Shown: positions 1 through 8,205 of the stretch, piece after piece | How positions within the stretch are numbered: position 1 is the first letter of the stretch | Layout: each line of letters starts with the position of its first letter | Assembly: GCF_019623905.1 (NCBI RefSeq) | Contig: NZ_CP069370.1 | Coordinates: 1,798,001 to 1,862,000 of the forward strand | Direction of reading: 5' to 3' | DNA: 64,000 nt | Origin: Neotabrizicola shimadae | GTDB taxonomy: Bacteria; Pseudomonadota; Alphaproteobacteria; Rhodobacterales; Rhodobacteraceae | Program-made: the position numbers and the translations under genes | The notes under the pieces: generated by a model | Database searches by the model: none | What the model saw: only the letters and a program-made list of their open reading frames with translations | Told to the model about the DNA's origin: nothing

Positions 1-31
1 GGCCCGCCGGTCAACAAATGCGGAGGATCCC

Positions 32-319
32 ATGAGCGACGTGATCAATGCGGCGGTGGAACGGCTTTCGGCCGGTGTCGGCCGGTTCGACGGCGGCATC
101 GCCAAGTTCGTCATCACCGGCGAAGGCGCCATCATGATGGACGCCGATGGCGTGCGCGAAGGCGACGAAGAGGCCGACGTGACCCTCATCGCCTCGGCCG
201 ATGTGTTCCAGGCCATCCTCGAAGGCACGATGAACCCCACCTCCGCCTTCATGACCGGCAAGCTCAAGATCGACGGCAGCATGGGCAAGGCGATGCAACT
301 CGCCGCCGTCCTGTCCTGA
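32..319 (+). CDS. SCP2 sterol-binding domain protein
   Basis: A 95-residue protein that is essentially a single SCP2 (sterol carrier protein 2) domain, a fold that binds lipids or acyl chains in a hydrophobic tunnel. There is no signal peptide, so it should be cytosolic. The segment DVFQAILEGTMNPTSAFMTG followed by KLKIDGSMGKAM is the usual C-terminal signature of bacterial SCP2 proteins. The start is supported by GGAGGA seven bases upstream. The next gene on the same strand, 67 bases on, encodes a lysophospholipase-like hydrolase, which fits a lipid-related role. The ligand is unknown. Confidence 0.85.
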   Translation: MSDVINAAVERLSAGVGRFDGGIAKFVITGEGAIMMDADGVREGDEEADVTLIASADVFQAILEGTMNPTSAFMTGKLKIDGSMGKAMQLAAVLS

Positions 320-386
320 CCTATCGACTTCGCCCGGCCGCCGCCGCAGAAACAGGCGGCCGGACCCTCCGGCCCCGGATGCCGCG

Positions 387-1319
387 ATGACCGAAGCCCC
401 CTTCTTCCACGATCTTGTGCCCGACCGGCCCGAACAGGGCCGCACCGCCTGGCTGCGCACAGCCGACGGGATCCGCCTGCGCGCCGTAGCCTGGCCGGTG
501 GATGGTGCGCGGGGCACGGTCTTCATCCTGCACGGCCGGTCGGAGTACATCGAGAAATACGCCCCCCTCGCGGCCGAGTTCGCCCGCGCGGGCCTGGCCT
601 CGGTCACCATCGACTGGCGCGGCCAGGGCCTGTCGGACCGGCACCCGCGCCAGCCGATGATGGGCCATGTCGCGGGATTTACCGATTACCAGGCGGACCT
701 CCAGGCGCTGGCCGCCCATGCGACCGACCTGAAACTTCCCAAGCCCTGGCATGTCTTTTCCCATTCCATGGGCGGCGCCATCGCGCTCCGGGCGCTTCTC
801 TCCGGTTTCCCGGCCAAGGCGGCGGTCTTCTCTGCGCCGATGTGGGGCATTGCCTTCGCCCCCGGCCTGCGCCCCGTGGCCTGGACGCTGACGCATGCGG
901 CAAAGCCCCTGCGCGCCGACCAGCGTTTTGCCCTGTCCACCGGCCCGACCACCTACGTCGCCACCGCACCCTTCGCCGGCAACAGCCTGACGCGCGATGA
1001 AACCATGTTCGAGCTGATGCGCCGCCAGGTCACGACCCGCCCCGAGCTTGCGCTAGGCGGCCCCTCGATGGGCTGGCTGCGCGAGGCGCTGCGCGAATGT
1101 CGCGCGCTCGCCCGCAGCGCCCCGCCCGATCTGCCCGCCCTCACGGGCCTTGGGCTGGCCGAACGGGTGGTGGACCCGCGGCCCGTCCATGCCGTGATGG
1201 CGCGCTGGCAGAAGGGCCGGCTGATGCTGGTGCCCGATGCCGAACACGAACTGGTCATGGAACGCGACAGAGCGCGCCGCGCCTTCCTGGATGCCGCGCT
1301 CGACCGCATCGCCGGCTGA
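387..1319 (+). CDS. alpha/beta hydrolase, PldB/lysophospholipase-like
   Basis: A 310-residue serine hydrolase of the PldB (lysophospholipase L2/monoacylglycerol lipase) group. The oxyanion strand carries HGRSEYIEKY (about residues 49-58). The nucleophile elbow is SHSMGG with Ser127; its first position is Ser instead of the usual Gly, a common variant in PldB proteins. The catalytic His is probably His287 in DAEHELVMERD near the C-terminus. There is no signal peptide. It probably cleaves an acyl ester of a lysophospholipid or monoglyceride in the cytosol, possibly as part of membrane lipid turnover with the SCP2 protein just upstream. The substrate is inferred from the family only. Confidence 0.85.
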   Translation: MTEAPFFHDLVPDRPEQGRTAWLRTADGIRLRAVAWPVDGARGTVFILHGRSEYIEKYAPLAAEFARAGLASVTIDWRGQGLSDRHPRQPMMGHVAGFTDYQADLQALAAHATDLKLPKPWHVFSHSMGGAIALRALLSGFPAKAAVFSAPMWGIAFAPGLRPVAWTLTHAAKPLRADQRFALSTGPTTYVATAPFAGNSLTRDETMFELMRRQVTTRPELALGGPSMGWLREALRECRALARSAPPDLPALTGLGLAERVVDPRPVHAVMARWQKGRLMLVPDAEHELVMERDRARRAFLDAALDRIAG

Positions 1320-1475
1320 TCAGCATCGCCCGGCAAGACATTGATTCTTATGAGAACATTCTGGATTCTGGCCAGTCGCCACGCAAGGCCTTGCTCTTCG
1401 CAGAAGTCTCGTCACGCGACTTAAGGAAACGCGCGCAACCGACTGCTTTCCTTAAAGAAACGGCCTCGCGCCGAA

Positions 1476-2201
1476 TCAGATCGAAATCTGCGTGAACCCG
1501 TCACGCAGCGTGCGAGACCAAGCCTCGCTCATGGCGCGGAACTGCTCGTCGCCCGCCTCGATCCGGCGCTGCTGCGTCACGCGGCAAGCGTCCTTCTCGA
1601 TCACGCACATATCCAGAGGCATCCCGACCGACAGGTTCGACCGCAGCGTCGAATCCATCGACAGAAGCACCGCCTTCTGCGCATCCGCCAGCGAAGTCGT
1701 GCGCCGCACCACCCGGTCCAGGATCGGCTTGCCGTATTTGTGCTCGCCGATCTGCAGGAAGGGCGTATCCTCGGTCGCCTCGATGTAATTGCCCTCGGGA
1801 TAGATCAGGAACAACCGCATCGCGCCGCCCGCGCGCTGCCCGGCCACGATCATGCTGGCGCTGGCGCCCTGGTTCATCGCGCTCAGCTTTTCGTCCACCT
1901 CGCGGCGCACCGTGGCCAACATATGGCCCACGATATCGGCCACCTTCAGCAGCGTCGGCGCCTTCATGATGGAGCTTTCCGGCGTAGCCTCCGGATCCTC
2001 CACCGCCTCGCGCAACCGCGCGATGGTGGTCTGCGTCACCGACAGGCTTCCCGCCGTCATGATGGTGATGACCCGCTCGCCCGGTTCCTCGAAATGGAAC
2101 ATCTTGCGATAGGTCGCGATATTGTCCAGCCCGGCATTGGTGCGGGTGTCCGACAGGCAGACCATGCCCGCATCCAAGAGCAGTCCCACGCAATATGTCA
2201 T
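1476..2201 (-). CDS. Anbu, proteasome-type protease (ancestral beta subunit)
   Basis: A 241-residue protein of the Anbu family (COG3484), relatives of HslV and the 20S beta subunits. The N-terminus is MTYCVGLLLDAGMVCLSDTR: Thr2 becomes the candidate nucleophile once the initiator Met is removed, and there is no propeptide. A Lys about 30 residues on (ATYRKMFHF) sits where the active-site Lys of Ntn hydrolases lies. Anbu proteins form open helical rings; their substrates are not settled. It lies 24 bases downstream of a transglutaminase gene, followed upstream by alpha-E and ATP-grasp genes, the classic four-gene Anbu neighbourhood. Identity is firm; peptidase activity is inferred. Confidence 0.92.
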   Translation of the reverse strand: MTYCVGLLLDAGMVCLSDTRTNAGLDNIATYRKMFHFEEPGERVITIMTAGSLSVTQTTIARLREAVEDPEATPESSIMKAPTLLKVADIVGHMLATVRREVDEKLSAMNQGASASMIVAGQRAGGAMRLFLIYPEGNYIEATEDTPFLQIGEHKYGKPILDRVVRRTTSLADAQKAVLLSMDSTLRSNLSVGMPLDMCVIEKDACRVTQQRRIEAGDEQFRAMSEAWSRTLRDGFTQISI

Positions 2202-2225
2202 TGTTCCCCCCGAAGCGCCGCCAAG

Positions 2226-3029
2226 CTATTGCTGCGCGTTGGCAACCGCAACGGTCACTTCCAGATGTTCCTCGCCCGATCCGCGCGCCGTGCCCTTGAT
2301 CGGCGCCGCGTCGCGTGCATCCAGCCCCGATCCCAGCCGGATATAGCGTTCATCCGGACAGCAGCGGTTTGCGGCGTCAAAGCCCACCCATCCCAGGCCC
2401 GCCACGTGAATCTCGGCCCAGGCATGGGCCGCCTCCGCCTCAGATTCGCCGCTCATCAGATAGCCCGCCACATAACGCGCCGGCAGACCCGCCACCCGCG
2501 CCGCGGCAATCAGGGCATGGGCATGATCCTGGCAGACGCCCTCGCCCTGCGCCATGGCCTCGGCCGCCGTGGTATGGGCGTGGGTCGCCCCCGGCTTGTA
2601 GGCGATGGCCTCCGACACCGCCGCCGCAAGCTCGTGCGCGGCGCTCAGAGCATCCTTCGTGCCCGCCACACCCTTGCCCATCGCCGAAAGCGCCGCATCG
2701 GCCCGCGTCGCCCCGGTTTCGCGCAGCCAGGCCTCGGGCGGCAGCAACTCGCGGTGGCCCCGCAGCACGCCCGCAAGGTCCGTGGTATCCACCACGCCCG
2801 CCACCCGAACCTCGATCTCGCTCACCGGGCCGCCCACCGTCCAGCCCTGAACCCAGTCGCCCGCCCCGTCACGGAACCCGCCGCCCTTCAGCCCGCCGCT
2901 GACCGTGATCTCCCAGGACAGGACCCGCTGCCCATCAAAGCTCGCCGGCGTCAGCCTGTGGCTTTGCACCACGCCCCGCACCGGTCGCTCATAGCGGTAC
3001 AGCGTCACATGATCGACCGCGATCCGCAT
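2226..3029 (-). CDS. transglutaminase-like cysteine protease/amidase family protein
   Basis: A 267-residue transglutaminase-core protein with the bacterial N-terminal beta domain (residues 1-85, beginning MRIAVDHVTLYRYERPV). The papain-like triad is visible: Cys166 in QGEGVCQDHAH, His202 in EAAHAWAEIH and Asp218 in GWVGFDAANR. Bacterial members usually act as amidases or proteases on peptide or isopeptide bonds rather than as cross-linkers. Its ATG overlaps the stop of the alpha-E gene by one base (TGATG), which indicates translational coupling. As part of the Anbu cluster it may make or trim peptides built by the ATP-grasp partner; that is inference. Confidence 0.9.
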   Translation of the reverse strand: MRIAVDHVTLYRYERPVRGVVQSHRLTPASFDGQRVLSWEITVSGGLKGGGFRDGAGDWVQGWTVGGPVSEIEVRVAGVVDTTDLAGVLRGHRELLPPEAWLRETGATRADAALSAMGKGVAGTKDALSAAHELAAAVSEAIAYKPGATHAHTTAAEAMAQGEGVCQDHAHALIAAARVAGLPARYVAGYLMSGESEAEAAHAWAEIHVAGLGWVGFDAANRCCPDERYIRLGSGLDARDAAPIKGTARGSGEEHLEVTVAVANAQQ

Positions 3030-3979
3030 CAGCGCAGACCCCCGCTCAGATAGCTGTCATGGATCGTCGAGGTCAGATCCGCCGCCGACCGGATGGTGCG
3101 GCTCAGGAACTCGTGCAGCCCCTCGTCAAACACCTCCTCGACCGTCAGCCCCTCAAGCGCCGCCCGCAGCGCCCGCGCCTGCGCCTGCGCTTCGGTCTCA
3201 CGCCCATAGTCCGCCGCCAGCCGGTCCAGGTGCGACTGCACCCCGCAGATGCAAGTCATCAACGACCGCGGGCATTGCCGGTTAAGGATCAGGAAGTCGG
3301 CGATCTTCGCCGCCGTCACCTCGCCGCCGTAGGCCCAGTGAAAGGCCCGATGCGCCGACATCGACCGCAAGAGCGTGGTCCACTGGTAATTGTCCAGCCC
3401 CGACCCAACGAAATCGGCGCGCGGCAGAAGGACATAATACTTCACATCCATCAGCCGCGCCGTGTTGTCGGCCCGCTCCAGATAGTAGCCGATGTTCAGG
3501 AAATCCCAGCCGCCGTTGCGCAGCAGCGTCGCGTCGATCGCCCCGCGCACCAGCGCAGAATTGCGCATCGTCCATTCCGTCAGACGGCTCAACTCCAGCG
3601 CCGAACGCGGCTCGCGCTCCAGCGCGCGCAGTTCCTGGAACGCCGAGTTCAGCGCATCCCAGACCTGCGTGGTCAGCGCCGTCCGCACGATCCGCCCATT
3701 CTCGCGCGCCGCGGTGATGCAGCTTGCCACCGAAGACGGGTTGTCCCGGTCGAAGAACAGATAGCTCTCGATGTTGCGCTGCACCGAATCGCCATATTTC
3801 CTGGCAAATCCATCCGCTGTGCCGGATGCGCGCAAAAGCGAATCCCACTCGTTGCGGTAGCCATGCGCCGAAGGCAGCATGGCGATCCGCGACCCCACTT
3901 CCAGAAGCCGCGCCATGGTTTCGGCCCGCTCCATGTAGCGGGCGATCCAGAACAGGTTGTCCGCCGTCCGGCTCAGCAT
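3029..3979 (-). CDS. alpha-E domain-containing protein
   Basis: A 316-residue mostly helical alpha-E protein (COG2307). It opens with the family signature MLSRTADNLFWIARYMERAE, which is shared by nearly all members. Alpha-E proteins have no assigned reaction; they almost always lie next to a circularly permuted ATP-grasp enzyme and a transglutaminase, and a role in peptide or amide bond formation has been proposed from genome context. Here the gene starts four bases after the ATP-grasp stop and its own stop overlaps the next start, so the three are certainly cotranscribed. Function beyond membership is unknown. Confidence 0.9.
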   Translation of the reverse strand: MLSRTADNLFWIARYMERAETMARLLEVGSRIAMLPSAHGYRNEWDSLLRASGTADGFARKYGDSVQRNIESYLFFDRDNPSSVASCITAARENGRIVRTALTTQVWDALNSAFQELRALEREPRSALELSRLTEWTMRNSALVRGAIDATLLRNGGWDFLNIGYYLERADNTARLMDVKYYVLLPRADFVGSGLDNYQWTTLLRSMSAHRAFHWAYGGEVTAAKIADFLILNRQCPRSLMTCICGVQSHLDRLAADYGRETEAQAQARALRAALEGLTVEEVFDEGLHEFLSRTIRSAADLTSTIHDSYLSGGLR

Positions 3980-3983
3980 CGGC

Positions 3984-5396
3984 TCACTCCGCCAGAACCC
4001 AGGTGTCCTTCACCCCGCCGCCCTGCGACGAGTTCACCACCAGGCTCCCTTCCTTCAACGCCACGCGGGTCAGCCCGCCCGGCACCAGTTCAATCCGCTC
4101 GCCCACCAGGCAATATGGCCGCAGGTCCACATGCCGTGGCGCCACACCCTCGGCCACGAAAGTGGGCGTGGTCGAAAGCGCCAGCGTCGGCTGCGCGATA
4201 TAGTTGCCGGGGTCGTCCAGGATGCGGGCGCGGAACCGCTCCACTTCCTCCGAAGATGCCTTGGGCCCGACCAACATCCCGTACCCGCCTGAACCGTGCA
4301 CTTCCTTCACCACCAGTTCCGGCAGATGCGCCAGCACATATTTCAGATCCTCGGCCTGCCCGCATTTCCACGTCGGCACATTGTTCAGGATCGGCTCTTC
4401 CCCCAGGTAGAACCGCACCATTTCAGGCACATAGGTATAGACCGCCTTGTCATCGGCCACCCCCGCACCGGGCGCCGAACAGATGCTCACCCCGCCCGAG
4501 CGGTACACATCCATCAGCCCCGGCACGCCCAGCATGGATTCGGGCCGGAAACACAAAGGGTCCAGGAAAGCGTCGTCGATCCGGCGATAGATCACGTCCA
4601 CCCGCTTCGGGCCCTCGGTCGTCCGCATCCAGACGAACTCGCCCTCCACGAACAGATCCTGCCCCTCGACCAGTTCCACCCCCATCAGGTCGGCCAGGAA
4701 GGAATGTTCGTAATAGGCGCTGTTGAAATGCCCCGGCGTCAGGATCACCACGGTGGGCTCCCGGTCGCATTTCACCGGCGCCACGCTCGCCAGCGTGCGG
4801 CGCAGCAGTTCCGGATACTGGTCCACCGGCTCGATGCGGTTCTCGCGGAACAGTTCCGGGAACATCCGCATCATGATCTCGCGGTTTTCCAGCATGTAGC
4901 TCACGCCCGAAGGCGTGCGGCAATTGTCCTCCAGCACGAAGAACTCATCCGGCCCGGTCCGCACCAGGTCGATGCCGACGATGTGGGAATAGACGCCCTT
5001 CGGCGGCACGAAGCCCGACACCGCCTTCTCGTAAGCCTCGTTGCGATAAACCAGATGAGCCGGGATGCGCCCCGCCCGGACAATCTCGCCCCGGCCATAG
5101 ACATCCACCAGGAAAGCGTTCAGCGCCCGCGCCCGCTGCTTGATGCCGCGCTCCAGCCGCGCCCATTCGGCGCCGGAAAACACGCGCGGAAACATGTCGA
5201 ACGGGATCAGCCGATCCGGGTCGCCGCCCTCGCCATAGACGGCGAAGGTGATGCCGATCCGGCGGAACAAGGCCTCGGCCTCGGCCTGCTTCATCTGGCG
5301 CAACTCGGCCGGCATCGCCTGCACCCAGTCTCCCAGCCGGGCATAGGGCGAACGGATCGCCTCGCCCTCGTACATCTCGTTGAAATAGGTCGTCAC
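3984..5396 (-). CDS. circularly permuted type 2 ATP-grasp protein
   Basis: A 470-residue enzyme of the circularly permuted ATP-grasp type 2 family (COG2308), which joins a carboxylate to an amine through an acyl phosphate. Family blocks seen include EMYEGEAIRSPYARL at the N-terminus, HLVYRNEAYEK, the EDNCRTPSGVSYMLENR block and KEVHGSGGYGMLVGP near residue 370. The start codon is GTG (bases 5394-5396), preceded by AAGAGG. The next in-frame ATG begins at MYEGEA, seven residues on, so GTG is preferred but not certain. It is the first gene of the four-gene Anbu operon. The substrate is unknown, probably an amino acid or peptide. Confidence 0.9.
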   Translation of the reverse strand: MTTYFNEMYEGEAIRSPYARLGDWVQAMPAELRQMKQAEAEALFRRIGITFAVYGEGGDPDRLIPFDMFPRVFSGAEWARLERGIKQRARALNAFLVDVYGRGEIVRAGRIPAHLVYRNEAYEKAVSGFVPPKGVYSHIVGIDLVRTGPDEFFVLEDNCRTPSGVSYMLENREIMMRMFPELFRENRIEPVDQYPELLRRTLASVAPVKCDREPTVVILTPGHFNSAYYEHSFLADLMGVELVEGQDLFVEGEFVWMRTTEGPKRVDVIYRRIDDAFLDPLCFRPESMLGVPGLMDVYRSGGVSICSAPGAGVADDKAVYTYVPEMVRFYLGEEPILNNVPTWKCGQAEDLKYVLAHLPELVVKEVHGSGGYGMLVGPKASSEEVERFRARILDDPGNYIAQPTLALSTTPTFVAEGVAPRHVDLRPYCLVGERIELVPGGLTRVALKEGSLVVNSSQGGGVKDTWVLAE

Positions 5397-5574
5397 CGGG
5401 CCTCTTCCCCTACAGGCGGGATGGCTCCAGTTAAGAGCCCGCCGCGCCGGATGGAAAGACCCCGGCCGGAAAACCCCGCTGCGACACGAAGTTCTGCCTA
5501 AATCTTGGGCATGACGCCCGGCATCGGCCCTTTCGCCCCCTTTCCCCCGGCCCGGCCCGCGCTAATCTCGCCCC
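5397..5574. promoter_or_regulatory. divergent intergenic region, Anbu cluster / exonuclease-ligase pair
   Basis: A 178-base gap between two divergent operons must hold both promoters. I see no convincing -35/-10 pair, no strong hairpin and no dyad that I would call an operator. Confidence 0.35.
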
Positions 5575-6573
5575 ATGGCCCCGCCGCTCCTCACCTTCAC
5601 CGACCGCGGCATCTACTGCCCCGAAGGCGATTTCCACATCGACCCCTGGCGGCCGGTGGACCGCGCTCTTGTGACACACGGCCATTCCGACCATGCCCGC
5701 CCCGGCATGGGCGCCTATCTGGCCACCGAGGCCGCCCTGCCGGTGATCCGCCACCGCCTGGGCCGCATCCAGGCCGAGGGCATCGCCTGGGGTGAAGGCC
5801 GCCGGATCAACGGCGTCACCGTCAGTTTCCACCCTGCCGGCCATGTCCCCGGATCGGCGCAGATCCGGGTGGAACACCGGGGCGAGGTCTGGGTGGTCTC
5901 GGGCGATTTCAAGACCGAATCCGACGGCCTGGCCGAACCCTGGGAGCCGGTCGCCTGCCACACCTTCATCTCCGAATGTACCTTCGGCCTGCCCGTCTTC
6001 CGCTGGGAGCCGCAGGCCGACAGCATGGCCCGCATCGCCCGCTGGTGGCAGGCCAACGCCGCCGAAGGCCGGCTCTCGGTGTTGGGCGCCTATTCCTTCG
6101 GCAAGGCGCAACGGCTGATGGCGGGTCTGGCCGCCCTTGGCCCGCTCCCCGGCCCGATCCTGACCTACCCGGCGGTGGAAGAAATCACCGCGATCCTGCG
6201 CGCCCAGGGCTATGACCTGCCCCCCACCGCCCGCCTCACCCCAGACGCCCCGAGGACCGCCCTGGCCATCGTGCCCCCCGCCGCCCTCGGCTCTGCCGCG
6301 CTCGACCGGGCGGGCGATACCGAACAGGCCTTCGTCTCGGGCTGGATGGCGGTGCGCGGCATCCGCCGCCGCCGGGGGCTCGGCCTTGGCTTCACCCTCT
6401 CCGATCATGCCGACTGGCCCGGCCTCAATGCCGCCATCCGCGCCACCGGCGCCTCCCGCGTTTTCGTCACCCATGGCTATACCGCCCCTTTCCGCCGCTG
6501 GCTGGAGGAACAGGGCTATGACGCGGGCATTGTCGCCACCGGTTACGGCACCGAAGGCGAAGACGACCCATGA
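5575..6573 (+). CDS. ligase-associated DNA damage response exonuclease (metallo-beta-lactamase/beta-CASP type)
   Basis: A 332-residue nuclease of the family found beside a bacterial ATP-dependent ligase. The metal site THGHSDH (His35, His37, Asp39, His40) is intact, and further metal-site histidines occur in HPAGHVPGSA, the FTLSDHADW block and VFVTHGY near the C-terminus, as in SNM1/CPSF-like enzymes. It probably trims DNA ends before sealing. Its stop overlaps the ATG of the ligase gene (ATGA), so the two are translationally coupled. The DEXH helicase and PdeM phosphoesterase that often complete this set are not next to it. Confidence 0.9.
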   Translation: MAPPLLTFTDRGIYCPEGDFHIDPWRPVDRALVTHGHSDHARPGMGAYLATEAALPVIRHRLGRIQAEGIAWGEGRRINGVTVSFHPAGHVPGSAQIRVEHRGEVWVVSGDFKTESDGLAEPWEPVACHTFISECTFGLPVFRWEPQADSMARIARWWQANAAEGRLSVLGAYSFGKAQRLMAGLAALGPLPGPILTYPAVEEITAILRAQGYDLPPTARLTPDAPRTALAIVPPAALGSAALDRAGDTEQAFVSGWMAVRGIRRRRGLGLGFTLSDHADWPGLNAAIRATGASRVFVTHGYTAPFRRWLEEQGYDAGIVATGYGTEGEDDP

Positions 6574-8195
6574 CCCCCTTCGCCGCCCTCTTCGCCGCCC
6601 TCGATTCCACCACCTCAACCGCCGCCAAGACAACGGCGCTGGCCGAGTACTTCCAGTCCGCCCCCGAGCCCGACCGCGTCTGGACCGTGGCGCTGCTCTC
6701 CGGCCGCCGCCCGCGCCGCGCCGCCACCTCCACCGAACTGCGCCTCTGGGCCGGCGAGGCTGCGGGCCTGCCCCCCTGGCTGGTCGAGGAAAGCTACGCC
6801 CTGATCGGCGACCTGGCCGAGACCATCGCCCTGATCCTGCCAACCGCCCCGGCCCCCGGCCCTGCGCCGTCGCTCGCCGACACCCTCACGCTTCTTTCCC
6901 GCCTGCCCGGCCAGCCCACCGAAGCCCGCCGCGCGGCGATCCTCGCGGCCTGGACAACCCTCCCCCCGACCGAACGCTTCCTCTTCAACAAGCTCCTGAC
7001 CGGCGGCTTCCGCATGGGCGTGGCCCAGGGCCTGATGACCCGCGCGCTGGCCCGCGCCTCCGGCCAGCCCGAGGCGCAGGTGGCCCAGGCCCTCATGGGC
7101 GACTGGGACCCCGCCACCACCCCCTTCGCCACCCTCACCGGCACCGCCCGAACCGCCGGCCCCGATGCCCGCCCCTATCCCTTCGCCCTCGCCTCACCGC
7201 TGGAAGACCCGCCCGAAACCCTCGGCGACCCCGCCGACTGGCAGGCTGAATGGAAATGGGACGGCATCCGCGCCCAGATCGTCGCCCGCCCTGGCGCCTT
7301 CGCCATCTGGTCGCGCGGCGAAGACCTCGTCACCGCCCGCTTCCCCGAACTCAGCCCTCTTGCCGACCACCTTCCCCCCGGCACGGTGATCGACGGCGAG
7401 CTTCTCGCCTGGGATGCCGCCACCCAGGCCCCCCTGCCCTTCGCCGCGCTGCAAACCCGGCTCGGCCGCAAGACCGTGCCGCGCCGCCTGCTGGCAGAGG
7501 CCCCCGTGCGCCTCATCGCCTATGACCTCCTGGAAACCGATGGCCAGGACCTGCGCTCCGCCCCTTTCGCCACCCGTCGCGCCGCGCTCGAGGCGCTGAT
7601 CGCCCGTCTGCCGCTCCTGCCGCTGTCGGCCTCGCCCCTTCTGCCCATCCCCGACTGGACCGGCCTCGCGCTGACCCGCACCCAGGCGCGTGACGCCCGG
7701 GCCGAGGGCCTGATGCTGAAACGCGCCGCCTCGCCCTACCTGGGCGGGCGCAAGCGCGGCGATTGGTGGAAGTGGAAGCTCGACCCGTTCAGCGCCGACA
7801 TGGTGATGCTCTATGCTCAGGCCGGACACGGACGCCGCGCCGGGCTCTACACCGACTACACCTTCGCCGTCCGCGATGGCGAGGCGCTGGTGCCCGTGGC
7901 CAAGGCCTATTCCGGCCTGACCGATGCCGAGTTCACCGAGATCACCCGTTGGGTCAACGCCCACACGCTGGAACGCTTCGGCCCGGTCCGCCGCGTGCCG
8001 CCCGACCTGGTGTTCGAGGTCGCCTTCGAAGGCATCCAGCCCAGCCCCCGCCACAAGGCCGGCCTCGCGCTGCGCTTTCCCCGGATGCTGCGCTGGCGCC
8101 GCGACAAGCCGGCGGCAGAGATCGACACGCTCGACAGCCTGCGCGCGCTGATGAACCAGACGAATCACCTGCGCGGACCGGGCAGCCCGGTGTAG
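6570..8195 (+). CDS. ATP-dependent DNA ligase (cisplatin damage response type)
   Basis: A 541-residue ATP-dependent DNA ligase of the bacterial damage-response type. The N-terminal helical DNA-binding domain spans about residues 1-200. The adenylation motif is EWKWDGIRAQ with Lys229 as the AMP-accepting residue. Later nucleotidyltransferase motifs include GTVIDGELLAWD, EGLMLKRAASPY and DWWKWKLDP, followed by an OB-fold domain ending in VPPDLVFEVAFEGIQPS. It works with the exonuclease encoded just upstream, whose stop codon overlaps this start. It would be secondary to a NAD-dependent LigA elsewhere. The length matches the family and no key residue is missing. Confidence 0.92.
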   Translation: MTPFAALFAALDSTTSTAAKTTALAEYFQSAPEPDRVWTVALLSGRRPRRAATSTELRLWAGEAAGLPPWLVEESYALIGDLAETIALILPTAPAPGPAPSLADTLTLLSRLPGQPTEARRAAILAAWTTLPPTERFLFNKLLTGGFRMGVAQGLMTRALARASGQPEAQVAQALMGDWDPATTPFATLTGTARTAGPDARPYPFALASPLEDPPETLGDPADWQAEWKWDGIRAQIVARPGAFAIWSRGEDLVTARFPELSPLADHLPPGTVIDGELLAWDAATQAPLPFAALQTRLGRKTVPRRLLAEAPVRLIAYDLLETDGQDLRSAPFATRRAALEALIARLPLLPLSASPLLPIPDWTGLALTRTQARDARAEGLMLKRAASPYLGGRKRGDWWKWKLDPFSADMVMLYAQAGHGRRAGLYTDYTFAVRDGEALVPVAKAYSGLTDAEFTEITRWVNAHTLERFGPVRRVPPDLVFEVAFEGIQPSPRHKAGLALRFPRMLRWRRDKPAAEIDTLDSLRALMNQTNHLRGPGSPV

Positions 8196-8205
8196 CCTTG
8201 CGGCC

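Noticed and set aside
1740-3053. 437-residue open frame on the plus strand opposite Anbu and transglutaminase
   Set aside because: Arg/His/Pro-rich composition with no domain, and it lies antisense to two well-supported genes; a GC-rich shadow.
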